A DNA stretch of 64,000 nt from Larkinella sp051857545 (GCF_051857545.1 NZ_JBPZHB010000006.1:558001-622000), one strand, 5' to 3'; shown: positions 16,420-25,537, counted from the stretch's first letter. Numbers and translations are program-made. Notes: a model not told the origin generated them from the sequence alone.

Positions 16420-18747
16420 GTGAATCAAAACCAGTATAGATACTTTCGCCTGACACTTACGTTTCTGTGGGTGTGCATTTTACGCCCCACTTTCGCACAG
16501 GATCCCTGCGATTGTTTTATCAAAGGCGTTGTGCTTGACCGCGAAAGCCGCCAGCCTATTCCCGGTGCGGCCGTTTTTATTAAAGAATTGCAGAAGGGAA
16601 CCGTTACCGATGCCAGCGGACATTACCGGATCGAACCTTTGTGCCAGGGAACCTATACGCTGGTCAGCCGCATTCTGGGTTATCAGGAAGTCACCCAATC
16701 GGTTGTACTGGTCCACACCTCGGAGCAAAATGTGCTGCTGAAGGAAGACGATATTCACTTGCAGGATGTCAACGTAACCGCACAACGCGCCAACGCCCTC
16801 ACCAGCCAGACCATCTCGCAACTGGAAGGCAAGGCGCTCGACCAGACCCGCGGGCAATCGCTGGGCGACGCCCTCCGCACCATGACGGGCGTGACCACCC
16901 TCCAAACCGGTTCGTCGATCACGAAACCGGTTATTCACGGCATGCACAGCAACCGCGTTTTGATCCTGAACAACGGCATCCGGCAGGAAGGACAGCAATG
17001 GGGCTCGGAACACGCGCCGGAAATCGATCCGTTTGTGGCCAATCGCCTGACCGTGATCAAGGGAGCTGCGGGCGTACGGTTTGGCTCCGATGCCATCGGG
17101 GGTGTCATTCTGGTCGAACCGGCGCCTTTGCCCACCGTCAGAACCGTTCACGGCGAACTGAATCTGGTGGGTTTTACCAACGGGCGGCAAGGCGTCGCAT
17201 CGTTGCAAACCGAGGGCGGTTTTGGAAAAGGGTTCGGCTGGCGGGTGCAGGGGACGCTGAAACGGGGTGGCAACGTTCGTACCCCGAATTACTTTCTGGA
17301 TAATACCGGCATTTCGGAGCAAAACTTCTCCGCTTCGCTGGGATACCGCTCCACCCGGTTTCGGTCCGAACTGTATTACAGCCGGTTTTCCACCAAACTG
17401 GGTATCTTTTCCGGTTCACACATCGGCAGCCTGACCGACTTGCAAACGGTTTTGGACAATGGTGAACCGCTGATCAAATCCGGCTTCAGCTACGCCATTC
17501 GCCGACCGAATCAGCAGATTGCGCATGATTTACTGAAATGGCGAAACGCCTGGAAACCGGCTTCTGGTGGTGAACTGAGCCTGACGCTGGCCCGGCAGTT
17601 CGACGACCGGATGGAATATGACCTCCACCGCCCCAGAAACGATTCTCTGGCGGCTTTGAACCGCCCCGAACTTCGGTTCCGGCTCACGACCTACACCGGC
17701 GATCTCGTTTTTGAACACAAACCCGTTGCCAATAAACTGACGGGGAGCCTGGGTGTCAGCGGTTTTTACCAGTACAACATCATGAACGGGCGGCCGCTGA
17801 TTCCGAACTTCCGGACTTACAACGCCGGGCTTTTCTGGATTGAGAAACTGAAAGTCAACCGCTGGGAGTACGAAGCCGGGCTGCGTTACGATTACCGGCA
17901 CATGCAGGTATTCCGGTATGAAAGACAGGTGCTGGAAAAACCGCTATTTGTGTTTCAGAATTTTTCGGGAACGCTGGGGGCGACGTATTCCCTGTCCGAC
18001 CAGTGGACCACCCGTTTCAACGCCGGAAGCTCCTGGCGCGCGCCCAATGTCAGCGAATTGTTCAGCGACGGGGTCCACCACGGCGCAGCCGCTTACGAAC
18101 TGGGCGACCGTACACTCCAGCCCGAGGTAGCCTACAACCTGAATCTCAGTACGGAATACACCGGCAAAAAAGTACAGGCCGAGGTCGGTTTTTTCTACAA
18201 TACCATTCGGAATTATATTTATCTGAAACCGCAGGCAGAACCGATTCTGACCATTCGGGGCGCATTTCCATCCTTTAAATATACCCAAACCGACGCGCTT
18301 TATGCCGGGCTGGACGCCAGCGTTCAGGCGATTTTGTTGCCTAAACTGAGCGGAACCTCTAAATTGTCGTTGCTGTATGTGCAGGATTTGGTGCTCGATC
18401 AACCGATTGTGATGACACCGCCTAACCGTTGGGAAAACGGTCTGCGTTACGAAGTAGGCAAGTGGAACAAATTGCAGGAGGTGTTTGTGGGCGTCGGGAA
18501 TCTGTGGGTCGCGCGGCAAAACCGCGTTCCTATCAACAGTGATTTTCTGCCTCCGCCCCCCGCCTATTCGCTCTGGAATTTGACCGCCGGTTTTGCGCTC
18601 CCGGTGTCGGCCCATCATCAGATTGATGTGGGCTTCACCGTGACGAATCTGTTCAATACCGTGTACCGCGATTACCTGAACCGGTTTCGGTATTACGCCG
18701 ATGATCCGGGCCGGAATGCGTCGGTGCGGTTAAAATGGAAATTTTAA
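16420..18747 (+). CDS. TonB-dependent outer-membrane receptor, possibly for a metal
   Basis: This 775-residue outer-membrane importer has a signal peptide ending near TFAQ, then a carboxypeptidase-like domain (about 32-115, KGVVLDRESRQPIPGAAVFI), a plug (about 125-235) and a 22-strand-type barrel ending in an aromatic residue (LKWKF). The plug holds TKPVIHGMHSNRVLILNNG and QWGSEHAPEIDPFVANRL, a pattern I associate with ZnuD-like and related metal receptors, but this is recollection. The start is a GTG at 16420, about 24 bases after the expected transcription start; no upstream in-frame ATG suits. The palindromic operator in its promoter suggests substrate-responsive repression. Confidence 0.88.
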   Translation: MNQNQYRYFRLTLTFLWVCILRPTFAQDPCDCFIKGVVLDRESRQPIPGAAVFIKELQKGTVTDASGHYRIEPLCQGTYTLVSRILGYQEVTQSVVLVHTSEQNVLLKEDDIHLQDVNVTAQRANALTSQTISQLEGKALDQTRGQSLGDALRTMTGVTTLQTGSSITKPVIHGMHSNRVLILNNGIRQEGQQWGSEHAPEIDPFVANRLTVIKGAAGVRFGSDAIGGVILVEPAPLPTVRTVHGELNLVGFTNGRQGVASLQTEGGFGKGFGWRVQGTLKRGGNVRTPNYFLDNTGISEQNFSASLGYRSTRFRSELYYSRFSTKLGIFSGSHIGSLTDLQTVLDNGEPLIKSGFSYAIRRPNQQIAHDLLKWRNAWKPASGGELSLTLARQFDDRMEYDLHRPRNDSLAALNRPELRFRLTTYTGDLVFEHKPVANKLTGSLGVSGFYQYNIMNGRPLIPNFRTYNAGLFWIEKLKVNRWEYEAGLRYDYRHMQVFRYERQVLEKPLFVFQNFSGTLGATYSLSDQWTTRFNAGSSWRAPNVSELFSDGVHHGAAAYELGDRTLQPEVAYNLNLSTEYTGKKVQAEVGFFYNTIRNYIYLKPQAEPILTIRGAFPSFKYTQTDALYAGLDASVQAILLPKLSGTSKLSLLYVQDLVLDQPIVMTPPNRWENGLRYEVGKWNKLQEVFVGVGNLWVARQNRVPINSDFLPPPPAYSLWNLTAGFALPVSAHHQIDVGFTVTNLFNTVYRDYLNRFRYYADDPGRNASVRLKWKF

Positions 18748-18750
18748 GAT

Positions 18751-18833
18751 TCTGCCCCTAAATCCCCTAAAGGGGACTTGGACACCGCTTAACCAAGATG
18801 CTAAAAGTCCCCTTTAGGGGATTTAGGGGCAGA
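18751..18833. repeat. Inverted repeat with 29-bp arms, CCCTAAATCCCC family
   Basis: The arms 18751-18779 and 18805-18833 are perfectly complementary (TCTGCCCCTAAATCCCCTAA, then AGGGGACTT) with a 25-base loop. The CCCCTAAAGGGG core is itself palindromic. It lies between the convergent TonB-receptor and SDR genes. Sequences of this type are very common between genes in Bacteroidota (from memory). Confidence 0.9.
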
Positions 18834-18851
18834 AAGCAAACTTATGTTTAT

Positions 18852-19682
18852 TTAAAGGGCGTAATAAAACGCCAGCGGATCAGGATATTGAAAAGAATAT
18901 CCCATCGTCTTGATCAACTTTTCCGGGCTGATGATTTTAAACGGTTCCGGTTCCGACGGTTCTGCAAAGGTCGGGGTCTCGTAGCCAAAATCGTCGCAGT
19001 TTTTCCGGTATACCGCTTCGCGCGTCGGGTGTTCGGGCGATACGACGCTGAAGGTTTGGCCCGGCTGCGGATGGTTAATCAACGCCCGGATCACGCCAAT
19101 GCCATCGTCTCGGTGAATGTAATTGACGGGAACCGAACCCGTTGTCAGGTCTTTTTTCCCGGCCACATAACGCCCCGGAATGCGGTTGTAACCCAACAAC
19201 CCGCCAAATCGCAAAACCGTTGAGTTGCCCAATCCTAGAATGAGTTGCTCGGCTTCGACGAAAGCCGGAGCCGCGGCCTGATCGGGCGTTACAACATCGT
19301 CCTCAACCACGTCACGGTTCAGATCCGGGTAAACGGAGGTCGAACTTACATAGATTGCATACGGTAGTTTCGCTCCCGACTGGCGCAAGGCATTGACCAC
19401 CGCCTGAATCTGCTGCGGATGAAACCCATCGCCCAGTTTGCCAGCTTTGGGTGGAATGTTGATAATCAAAACGTCTGTATCCAGAAAATCAGCCAGATCG
19501 TCGCCCGCCGGTTCTGGATTGAAATGTAATTCGTAGGGTTTGATCCCCACTTTCCAGAAACCCGGCAGTTTGTCTTTGGACGTCGTACTGCCTTTCACGA
19601 TGTAGCCCTCATTCAGAAACGACTCGGCCAGTGGAAAGCCCAGCCAGCCACAGCCTAAGATACTAATGGTTTCGACGCTCAT
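18852..19682 (-). CDS. SDR-family NAD(P)-binding protein (YeeZ-like epimerase/dehydratase fold)
   Basis: The 276-residue protein starts with the nucleotide-binding motif ILGCGWLGFPLAESF (about residues 7-21), a GxGxxG variant seen in atypical extended SDR proteins such as E. coli YeeZ. YVSSTSVYPDLN near residue 112 holds the SDR Ser and Tyr region, and VNYIHRDDGIGVI near 200 is the typical substrate-side signature. The substrate is unknown. Its start overlaps the stop of the serine hydrolase gene by four bases (ATGA), so the two are translationally coupled, with the hydrolase first. Confidence 0.8.
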   Translation of the reverse strand: MSVETISILGCGWLGFPLAESFLNEGYIVKGSTTSKDKLPGFWKVGIKPYELHFNPEPAGDDLADFLDTDVLIINIPPKAGKLGDGFHPQQIQAVVNALRQSGAKLPYAIYVSSTSVYPDLNRDVVEDDVVTPDQAAAPAFVEAEQLILGLGNSTVLRFGGLLGYNRIPGRYVAGKKDLTTGSVPVNYIHRDDGIGVIRALINHPQPGQTFSVVSPEHPTREAVYRKNCDDFGYETPTFAEPSEPEPFKIISPEKLIKTMGYSFQYPDPLAFYYAL

Positions 19683-21106
19683 TTGGTGTTTTGTTCAGCA
19701 AGGTTGAGAAATCCGGCGGTTAGTTCTTCGATGGGTGTCTGGCTGTTGGTCAACAGAATAACGGCGGTTTGGCGCGACGGATTGAAGGCGACGTACGTGA
19801 CAAAACCGCCCGTTCCGCCCTGGTGCCAGAACCAGGGGCGGGGCGTTTCGGTTCGCCGGTGCCAGCCCAAACCGAGGGTCGTGGTTCCGTTTACAAAGGT
19901 CGTTTCCTGCGTTTTTTTCATCGCTTCCGCGATCTTTTTGGGGCCTTCTCCCAACTCCGCTTTTACGAATTGAAACAAGTCGTTAACCGACGAGCGAATG
20001 CCGCCTGCGCCCACCAGTGCCTGAAACTCCCAGGATGAAGCCGGGTTTCCTTTCCCATCATAACCCTGCGCGAATACTTTTTTATCGTCCTCGCTCAACG
20101 TAATCACGGTATGCGCCATGCCCAACGGTTTGGCAATCCGCTCCTGAATCAACGCTTCGTACGATTTCTTGTTCACCGTTTCCAGAATCGTGCCCAGCAG
20201 CCCGACGGCCAGATTGGAATAGTCGTATTCTTTGCCCGGCTGACGCAATAAGGCAGCGGTTTTGAGATACGTATACAGTAATTTCCGGTCGTAATGTTTG
20301 TAGGGGTTGGTCACATCCGTAGCCGTCGAAAAGAGGTTGGTCGGCAGCCGGGGCAAACCGGAGGTGTGGTTAGACAGGGTTTTGAGCGTCACCGGAACCC
20401 CATCTTTCTTCAAAGCCGGAATCGAGTCGGGCAAATATTTATTCACAGGATCGTCGAGTTTGACCAGTCCACGCTGAACGGCATCAGCCAGAAGCGTCGC
20501 GGTGAAGGTCTTGCTGATCGACCCAATTTCAAAAAGCGTGTTAGCATCCGGAATACGACCGTTGCCTTTGGCGGTTTCGCCATAGCCGTAGGTAAACAGG
20601 CTGTCGTTTCGCAGAATGCCAAGGCTCAGGCCGACGGTATTTTGTTTTTTGATATACGCCTGGGCCACCGCATCGACCTGCTTATCAAAAGCCGTCCGCA
20701 ACGGATTGCTGGTTAAAACCGGCGCGGTTTTATCGGCCACATCGGCTTCGTAGGGCTTGAAAAGGAAGGTATAAATTTTACCGGCTTTATCCCGGCTGAT
20801 GTAGAAGTCGATTAAACCGTTGTCGAAAACCGCTTTGTACCGCGCAACGCCATCTTTAACGCTTCTTCGCTCCGCAGATTGCCACCGGCCCAGTTGCGCT
20901 TTCAACCCCTGCGAAATCTGGGTAAACTGGGCAGCCGAAATCTGGACGTGAAACGCTTCCCCCATCAGGGCATACAGCGAGTCGGGTTGCTGGGCATTCA
21001 AATACCGCTTGGAACGCTCCGTCAGCGAGTCGAGGGGGGCGGTTTCGGGCGTTTGGGCCACCGCCGACCAGGTAACCAAAAGGAGAAGAAGGATACTGTA
21101 TTTCAT
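19679..21106 (-). CDS. Serine hydrolase, class C beta-lactamase/esterase family, with N-terminal DUF3887-like domain
   Basis: With the start at 21106, chosen because a signal peptide (KYSILLLLLVTWSAVAQ) begins there, the protein has 475 residues and is exported. A DUF3887-like domain (about 20-120) precedes the penicillin-binding fold. SISKTFTATLLAD holds the SxxK nucleophile motif, EYDYSNLAVGLLG the YxN-type motif, and FWHQGGTGGF the third HxG box. Such proteins are usually esterases or D-aminopeptidases rather than resistance enzymes. The gene runs into the SDR gene with a 4-base overlap. The divergent gap 21107-21410 is AT-rich and shows no further gene. Confidence 0.85.
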   Translation of the reverse strand: MKYSILLLLLVTWSAVAQTPETAPLDSLTERSKRYLNAQQPDSLYALMGEAFHVQISAAQFTQISQGLKAQLGRWQSAERRSVKDGVARYKAVFDNGLIDFYISRDKAGKIYTFLFKPYEADVADKTAPVLTSNPLRTAFDKQVDAVAQAYIKKQNTVGLSLGILRNDSLFTYGYGETAKGNGRIPDANTLFEIGSISKTFTATLLADAVQRGLVKLDDPVNKYLPDSIPALKKDGVPVTLKTLSNHTSGLPRLPTNLFSTATDVTNPYKHYDRKLLYTYLKTAALLRQPGKEYDYSNLAVGLLGTILETVNKKSYEALIQERIAKPLGMAHTVITLSEDDKKVFAQGYDGKGNPASSWEFQALVGAGGIRSSVNDLFQFVKAELGEGPKKIAEAMKKTQETTFVNGTTTLGLGWHRRTETPRPWFWHQGGTGGFVTYVAFNPSRQTAVILLTNSQTPIEELTAGFLNLAEQNTK

Positions 21107-21410
21107 AGAAAGAGGACGTGGAATTGCCAAAAATAGCGCATCCGGGCGATAACGCTGGAATAGGGCTGGGAATGAATTCGTTGAATAAAAGCCAATAGTA
21201 GTCAAAATACTATTTTAACAACATTCAGGACACATTTTCAGTCAAAACAATTAGTTATGCAAAAGCAAATAAGCGGAATAATCATCTTTATTTTAAGAAA
21301 ACTATTGGCTTTTTATGGCATGAAAACTATATTCACAAACAAATTTATCTTAGTAGCCTATTATACTAATCTTTATAAGTTTATAAACCCACCGTAACGA
21401 TTTATTATTT

Positions 21411-22157
21411 ATGGAAGAGGAAGTGGCGCTAATACCGGGCATTTACAACTATTGCGATTCGTGGTGTGAACGTTGCCCGTTCACGAAACGGTGTCAAAAC
21501 TTTGCGTTACAATATCCCGACGGACTGAAGCAGCCGAACATGGACGCGGAAACGCTGGTGAAACGGCTCATGGAAACGCTGGAACTAACTAAATCCTACG
21601 TTGACAAGGCCCGTCAGCAGCGGCTTTTGCCCGAACACCGGGCCGTTGAACAGGAAACCAAAGCCGTTACATTCCAAACGGAAGGATCGGTTCGGAATCC
21701 GCTGACGGTCTTGTGTGACGAGTACCTGCGCCAGACGGCCAAATGGCTGAAACAGGAAAAAGATCTGCTCGAACAGGCCGGTCACCAACAGGCCTTTGAA
21801 ACGAATCTGGGGTTGCGGACGGAGGTCGAAGCAACGGCGTTGCTGAAAACGCTGAAAGACGCCTGGGAGACCCTCAAATGGTACCGGACGCTGATTCCGG
21901 TTAAAGTGGTCTCGGCTTTGCAAATCAACAACGGGATGACGCCGGATGCGGTTCTGAGGGCCTATTTCAACGGAAAAGCGAAACTGGTGCTGGTCAGCAT
22001 CGACTATTCGCTGAAGGCCTGGCATACACTGCTGGAAAATTATCCCGAAAAAACCGATGATGTGCTGGACATGCTGATTCTGCTGGATCGCATCCGGCAG
22101 CAAATGGAAACCGCCTTCCCGGAAGCCCGGCATTTCCGGCGACCGGGGCTGGATTAA
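21411..22157 (+). CDS. Conserved-looking protein with N-terminal four-cysteine motif, function unknown
   Basis: I do not recognise a named family. The 248-residue protein has no signal peptide and is probably cytoplasmic. Near the N-terminus it has NYCDSWCERCPFTKRCQNFA, that is C-x3-C-x2-C-x5-C at about residues 15-28, which could hold an iron-sulfur cluster or zinc. The rest is predicted mainly helical and charged (KAWHTLLENYPEKTDDVLDM and similar), with a long middle segment rich in Glu, Lys and Gln. It stands alone on the plus strand before the duplicated-domain secreted protein. Confidence 0.7.
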   Translation: MEEEVALIPGIYNYCDSWCERCPFTKRCQNFALQYPDGLKQPNMDAETLVKRLMETLELTKSYVDKARQQRLLPEHRAVEQETKAVTFQTEGSVRNPLTVLCDEYLRQTAKWLKQEKDLLEQAGHQQAFETNLGLRTEVEATALLKTLKDAWETLKWYRTLIPVKVVSALQINNGMTPDAVLRAYFNGKAKLVLVSIDYSLKAWHTLLENYPEKTDDVLDMLILLDRIRQQMETAFPEARHFRRPGLD

Positions 22158-22228
22158 CCGGTTGCTCATTCCTGCTTCACAACCCGCCGAATGTCGCACT
22201 TGTACAATACCGGCACCGGGCAGACTCC

Positions 22229-22236
22229 TACTTTTG
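22229..22236 (+). promoter_or_regulatory. Candidate -7 promoter element
   Basis: TACTTTTG matches TAnnTTTG and lies 21 bases before the ATG at 22258. The nearest upstream TTG (22200-22202) is 26 bases away, longer than usual, so the -33 box is doubtful. Confidence 0.4.
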
Positions 22237-22257
22237 AATCGTTCCATCAACTTCTGT

Positions 22258-23046
22258 ATGACGATGAAAAAGCTGGTATTTCTGTTTTTCCTGGGTGTTC
22301 TGAGTGCTTTAATAGCCGACGAGCCGGTTAGCAAACTCAATGGCGCTTACCGCCAGACGCGCTACAAATTCGGTACGATGACCGAGTGGCGCACCCGTGA
22401 TTCGGTCACGGTGATCAAGGTTTTTAAAGATGGTTACTGGTTTGCGGGCTGGTATGACGACAACCGGCGCGGACGAAAGGCCTTCGATGGCGTCGGCGGA
22501 GGTACGTATGAGTTGAAAGACAGCAAATATCTGGAGAAAATCGCCTACTACTCTTGGGATTCGACGGCCGTGGGCAGCGTACTGGCCATGGATTATCAGG
22601 TTGATTCAAAGGCATTTAAACAAACCGGTTTTCTAAACTCTGAGAAATATAAAAACTACGAAGTCAGTGAAATTGACGAGCGAATAACCCCCAAAGAACC
22701 CCTGAAAAACAACGGACTGGAAGGCGTTTGGCTCATGCAGGAAGGAACCTGGGGCAAAACCCGCCTGGGCGAAGGTCCCTACAAAGGCATCAGCGTCGTG
22801 AAGATTTTCAGTTATCCGCTGGTCGTGTATGCGTATTATAATCCCAAAACCGGCCAGTTCAATGGGGCGGGCGCCGGAACGTATCAGTACGATGGGAAGG
22901 TGTTGACCGAAACCAATGAATTTTTCTCCTGGGATGTGAGTCAGAAAGGCGTGAAGAACGAATTTAAGATTACGAAACAAGGCGATACGTACCAGCAGGA
23001 AGGCTGGACAGGAACACTGCGGGAAGTATTCGCCAGGGCGAAATAA
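22258..23046 (+). CDS. Secreted protein with two copies of one domain, function unknown
   Basis: The start is taken at ATG 22258 (or 22264) because a signal peptide (KKLVFLFFLGVLSALIA) begins there and a promoter-like box precedes it. The mature protein of about 240 residues contains two related halves, about 25-135 and 152-262. Each has a leading LNGAYR/LEGVWL segment, VIKVFKDGYWFAGWYDD versus VVKIFSYPLVVYAYYNP, a GxGxGTYxxxxxxLxE turn, and YYSWDST versus FFSWDVS. The repeated beta pattern suggests a lipocalin-like or DUF4488-like fold. Function is unknown. Confidence 0.75.
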   Translation: MTMKKLVFLFFLGVLSALIADEPVSKLNGAYRQTRYKFGTMTEWRTRDSVTVIKVFKDGYWFAGWYDDNRRGRKAFDGVGGGTYELKDSKYLEKIAYYSWDSTAVGSVLAMDYQVDSKAFKQTGFLNSEKYKNYEVSEIDERITPKEPLKNNGLEGVWLMQEGTWGKTRLGEGPYKGISVVKIFSYPLVVYAYYNPKTGQFNGAGAGTYQYDGKVLTETNEFFSWDVSQKGVKNEFKITKQGDTYQQEGWTGTLREVFARAK

Positions 23047-23123
23047 ACCAATGCCGGGTGCGCCCAAACGCCTTTATGATAATTGCGGGGAAGTATCCCC
23101 ACCCCACTCTGGTTAAAAAGCAT

Positions 23124-23131
23124 TACCTTTG
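23124..23131 (+). promoter_or_regulatory. Candidate -7 promoter element of the guanidine-exporter transcript
   Basis: TACCTTTG matches TAnnTTTG. Transcription would begin near 23138, so the two riboswitch hairpins at 23164-23207 would be near the 5' end of the leader. Confidence 0.5.
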
Positions 23132-23163
23132 CCGTGTCTTTTAAGGAGTGCTTTTAAGATAGA

Positions 23164-23207
23164 GAGGACGACCTCACCATCGTGGGAAACGGATTCGGGA
23201 CGGCCCG
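23164..23207 (+). promoter_or_regulatory. Guanidine-II (mini-ykkC) riboswitch
   Basis: Two small hairpins with ACGR tetraloops lie in tandem. GAGG-ACGA-CCTC is at 23164-23175 and CGGG-ACGG-CCCG at 23196-23207, separated by a 20-base linker. This is the defining pattern of the guanidine-II class, in which each loop contributes to binding guanidinium. The second hairpin ends 23 bases before the ATG of a Gdx/SugE-type SMR exporter, the classic regulated gene. There is no obvious Shine-Dalgarno sequence, so how it controls translation here is open. Confidence 0.85.
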
Positions 23208-23230
23208 GTTTATAAACAAAGTTCTAAACT

Positions 23231-23551
23231 ATGTCCTGGATTTATTTAGTTTTCGCTGGGCTGTTGGAGGTCGTTTGGGCCTACTCCATGAAACAGTCGG
23301 AGGGTTTTACCCGCCTGACGCCATCCATCCTTACCCTCGTTGCCATGATTGCCAGTTTTGGATTGCTGGCCTTGGCGATGCGAACGTTACCATTGGGAAC
23401 GGCCTATACCATCTGGACAGGCATTGGGGCCGTTGGCGCATTCATTCTTGGAATAGCCTTTCTGGGTGAACAGGTGAGCGTTACGCGCGTCGTAGCCGCC
23501 GGGTTGATTGTGGCCGGACTCGTTCTGATGAAACTATCTTCAGGCCATTAA
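23231..23551 (+). CDS. gdx: Small multidrug resistance family guanidinium exporter (Gdx/SugE type)
   Basis: The 106-residue inner-membrane protein has four hydrophobic helices and works as an antiparallel dimer exchanging guanidinium for protons. The essential membrane Glu is in FAGLLEVVWAYSMK (residue 13). AYTIWTGIGAVGAF near residue 57 has the Gdx/SugE-type GIGAVG instead of the EmrE-type sequence. The guanidine-II riboswitch in the leader independently supports guanidinium export rather than drug efflux. It is a single-gene unit followed by a hairpin at 23563-23600. Confidence 0.93.
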   Translation: MSWIYLVFAGLLEVVWAYSMKQSEGFTRLTPSILTLVAMIASFGLLALAMRTLPLGTAYTIWTGIGAVGAFILGIAFLGEQVSVTRVVAAGLIVAGLVLMKLSSGH

Positions 23552-23562
23552 CAAATTAAAAA

Positions 23563-23600
23563 CCAGCCAGATACCAAGCGAACGCTCTGGTTCTGGCTGG
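23563..23600. terminator. Terminator-like hairpin between gdx and the convergent amidohydrolase gene
   Basis: CCAGCCAGA (23563-23571) pairs with TCTGGCTGG (23592-23600) over 9 bp with a 20-base loop. The flanks are A-rich on both sides, which gives weak U-runs on both transcripts. Confidence 0.5.
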
Positions 23601-23639
23601 AAATAAAATTCAAACGGAGACGCGCCCCCAATTCCCGGC

Positions 23640-25271
23640 TTACTCCTGCGGTTTTCCACCCGACAGTTTCCCGGCTTTCGGAGCCACACCGGGCTGCGTG
23701 ATTTCGAAGTTTTCTTTCAGTTTGGCGTCGGCAACGATCTTCTTCACGTCGGCCAGCAATTGCTTGGCGTCGTAGACAATTCCGTCTTTCACGGTGTATT
23801 TTACCCCGCCGACCCGCGTCACTTCATTTTTGTCGTTCAGGTGAATGGCACCGGTGCCGTACAGAACCTTCAGGTTCGCCAGCGGATTTTCTTCGGTAAT
23901 CACGAAATCGGCCAGCTTCCCGACTTCCACGGAACCGATCTGATCGGCCATCCCGAGGGCTTCGGCACCTTTCAGCGTGGCCGCCCGGATGACTTCGAGC
24001 GGATGAAATCCGGCTTCGCGCAGCAGTTCCAGTTCGCGGATGTAGGCAAAACCGTAGAGCTGGTAAATGAACCCGGAATCGGAACCCGCCGTGACGCGGC
24101 CACCACGGTTTTTATATTCGTTAATAAACGCCATCCAGAGTTGGTAGTTGCGTTTCCAGGTAACCTCCTGCTCGGTCCCCCAGTTGTGCCAGTAGGAACC
24201 GTGCGAAATCCGGCTGGGGCCGTAAAACCGCCAGAGGGCCGGGAGCGTATACTCGTCGTGCCACTCGGCCCGGCGGGCCAGCATCAGTTCGCGGTTGGCT
24301 TCGTAGATATTGAACGTCGGGTCAATGGTGAAATCGAGCGCAATCAGTTCGTCCATCACCTTGTTCCACTTTTCGGTTCCCGGTTTGGCGGCTTGTTGCC
24401 AGAGTTTTCCGGCTTCCTCAAAGCGGTTTTGCTCATTGTTATAATTGTAATCAGCGGGATAGCTCTGAATGGTTTTGTCTTCAAATAGCGCTTCGGGCAA
24501 TCCATACCAGTGTTCCATCGACGTCAGACCGGCTTTGGCCGTCGCCAGGGCGTTCATCCGGGCTACTTCCAGTTGGGCGTGGTGGCAGGCCGAGCGCAGG
24601 CCCAGTTTTTTGTTTTCTTCCAAAGCCGCCTTGAACACTTCCGGTTCGGCCCCAAAAAATTTGATGCCATCGGCTCCTTTTTTAGCGTTTTCGCGCACCC
24701 AGGCGCGGGCCTGTTCCGGTGTCGAAATGGTTTCTTTGGCCCCCATTCCAAACGACGTATAGGCTTTGATGCGCGGGGCCGTAATTTCATTGCGTTCGCT
24801 TTTTCCCCGGTGGTCGAGCACCCAGTCGAGGCCGTTGCCCGCCGACGGGTCGCGAATGGTGGTGATGCCGTGGCCGAGCCACAGCTTGAAAACGTATTCA
24901 GAGGGTGTTCCCTGCGCCTTGCCGCCAATGTGGCCGTGCATATCGACAAAACCGGGCATCAAATACATGCCTTCGCAATTCAGTTCTTTGTCGCCCACAC
25001 CAGCCTGCGGACGTCGGGCCGCGTCGATCGGAACACCGGGATAGCCGACCTGCCGGATCTGGGTGATGCGGTTTTTCTCCACCACAATGTCGACCGGGCC
25101 CATTGGGGGCGCACCGGTGCTGTTGATGAGCGTAACGCCCCGGATGATGAGTCGTTTGTGGGGGCCATCGCCTTCGTTGCGGGCGGGTGCATTGGTGACC
25201 TGGGCCTGTAGGCGGGAAAGGGAAACCAGGACGACGACGAACGTGAACAGTCGGGTAAAAAGGCGGTTCAT
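23640..25271 (-). CDS. Secreted amidohydrolase-family protein
   Basis: The start at 25271 gives 543 residues with a signal peptide (RLFTRLFTFVVVLVSLSRLQAQ). The metal-dependent hydrolase fold is shown by PGFVDMHGHIGG (the HxH motif, near residue 115), HGITTIRDPS, CHHAQLEVARM near 230, TAGSDSGF near 415 (the metal Asp), and the C-terminal VGKLADFVITEENPL, typical of imidazolonepropionase-like members. Substrates of such exported enzymes are usually unknown; isoaspartyl or prolyl dipeptides are possible. It converges on gdx. The 266-base divergent gap upstream (25272-25537) holds no gene that I can support. Confidence 0.85.
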   Translation of the reverse strand: MNRLFTRLFTFVVVLVSLSRLQAQVTNAPARNEGDGPHKRLIIRGVTLINSTGAPPMGPVDIVVEKNRITQIRQVGYPGVPIDAARRPQAGVGDKELNCEGMYLMPGFVDMHGHIGGKAQGTPSEYVFKLWLGHGITTIRDPSAGNGLDWVLDHRGKSERNEITAPRIKAYTSFGMGAKETISTPEQARAWVRENAKKGADGIKFFGAEPEVFKAALEENKKLGLRSACHHAQLEVARMNALATAKAGLTSMEHWYGLPEALFEDKTIQSYPADYNYNNEQNRFEEAGKLWQQAAKPGTEKWNKVMDELIALDFTIDPTFNIYEANRELMLARRAEWHDEYTLPALWRFYGPSRISHGSYWHNWGTEQEVTWKRNYQLWMAFINEYKNRGGRVTAGSDSGFIYQLYGFAYIRELELLREAGFHPLEVIRAATLKGAEALGMADQIGSVEVGKLADFVITEENPLANLKVLYGTGAIHLNDKNEVTRVGGVKYTVKDGIVYDAKQLLADVKKIVADAKLKENFEITQPGVAPKAGKLSGGKPQE

Positions 25272-25537
25272 ACCGTAAGGATGGGGTTGATGAATCAGCA
25301 GAGTAAGCAAGATACAGAGTTTGTTGGTACATTTGATTTTCGGAAACACGGTTTTCGCCGTCAACCGGAAAAAGCTGTGTTTCAGATAAATATTGAAAGA
25401 TAAAGTACAAATTATTCCGGATTAGGTACCCCAAAGGCAAACAACTCACCGTAGGCGACGTTTTACAAAAAACCATTTTCCGATCCTTCACCGGCCCGAC
25501 GATTTGGCCCCGGAAATCGGATGACTGTTAAGCTCTT

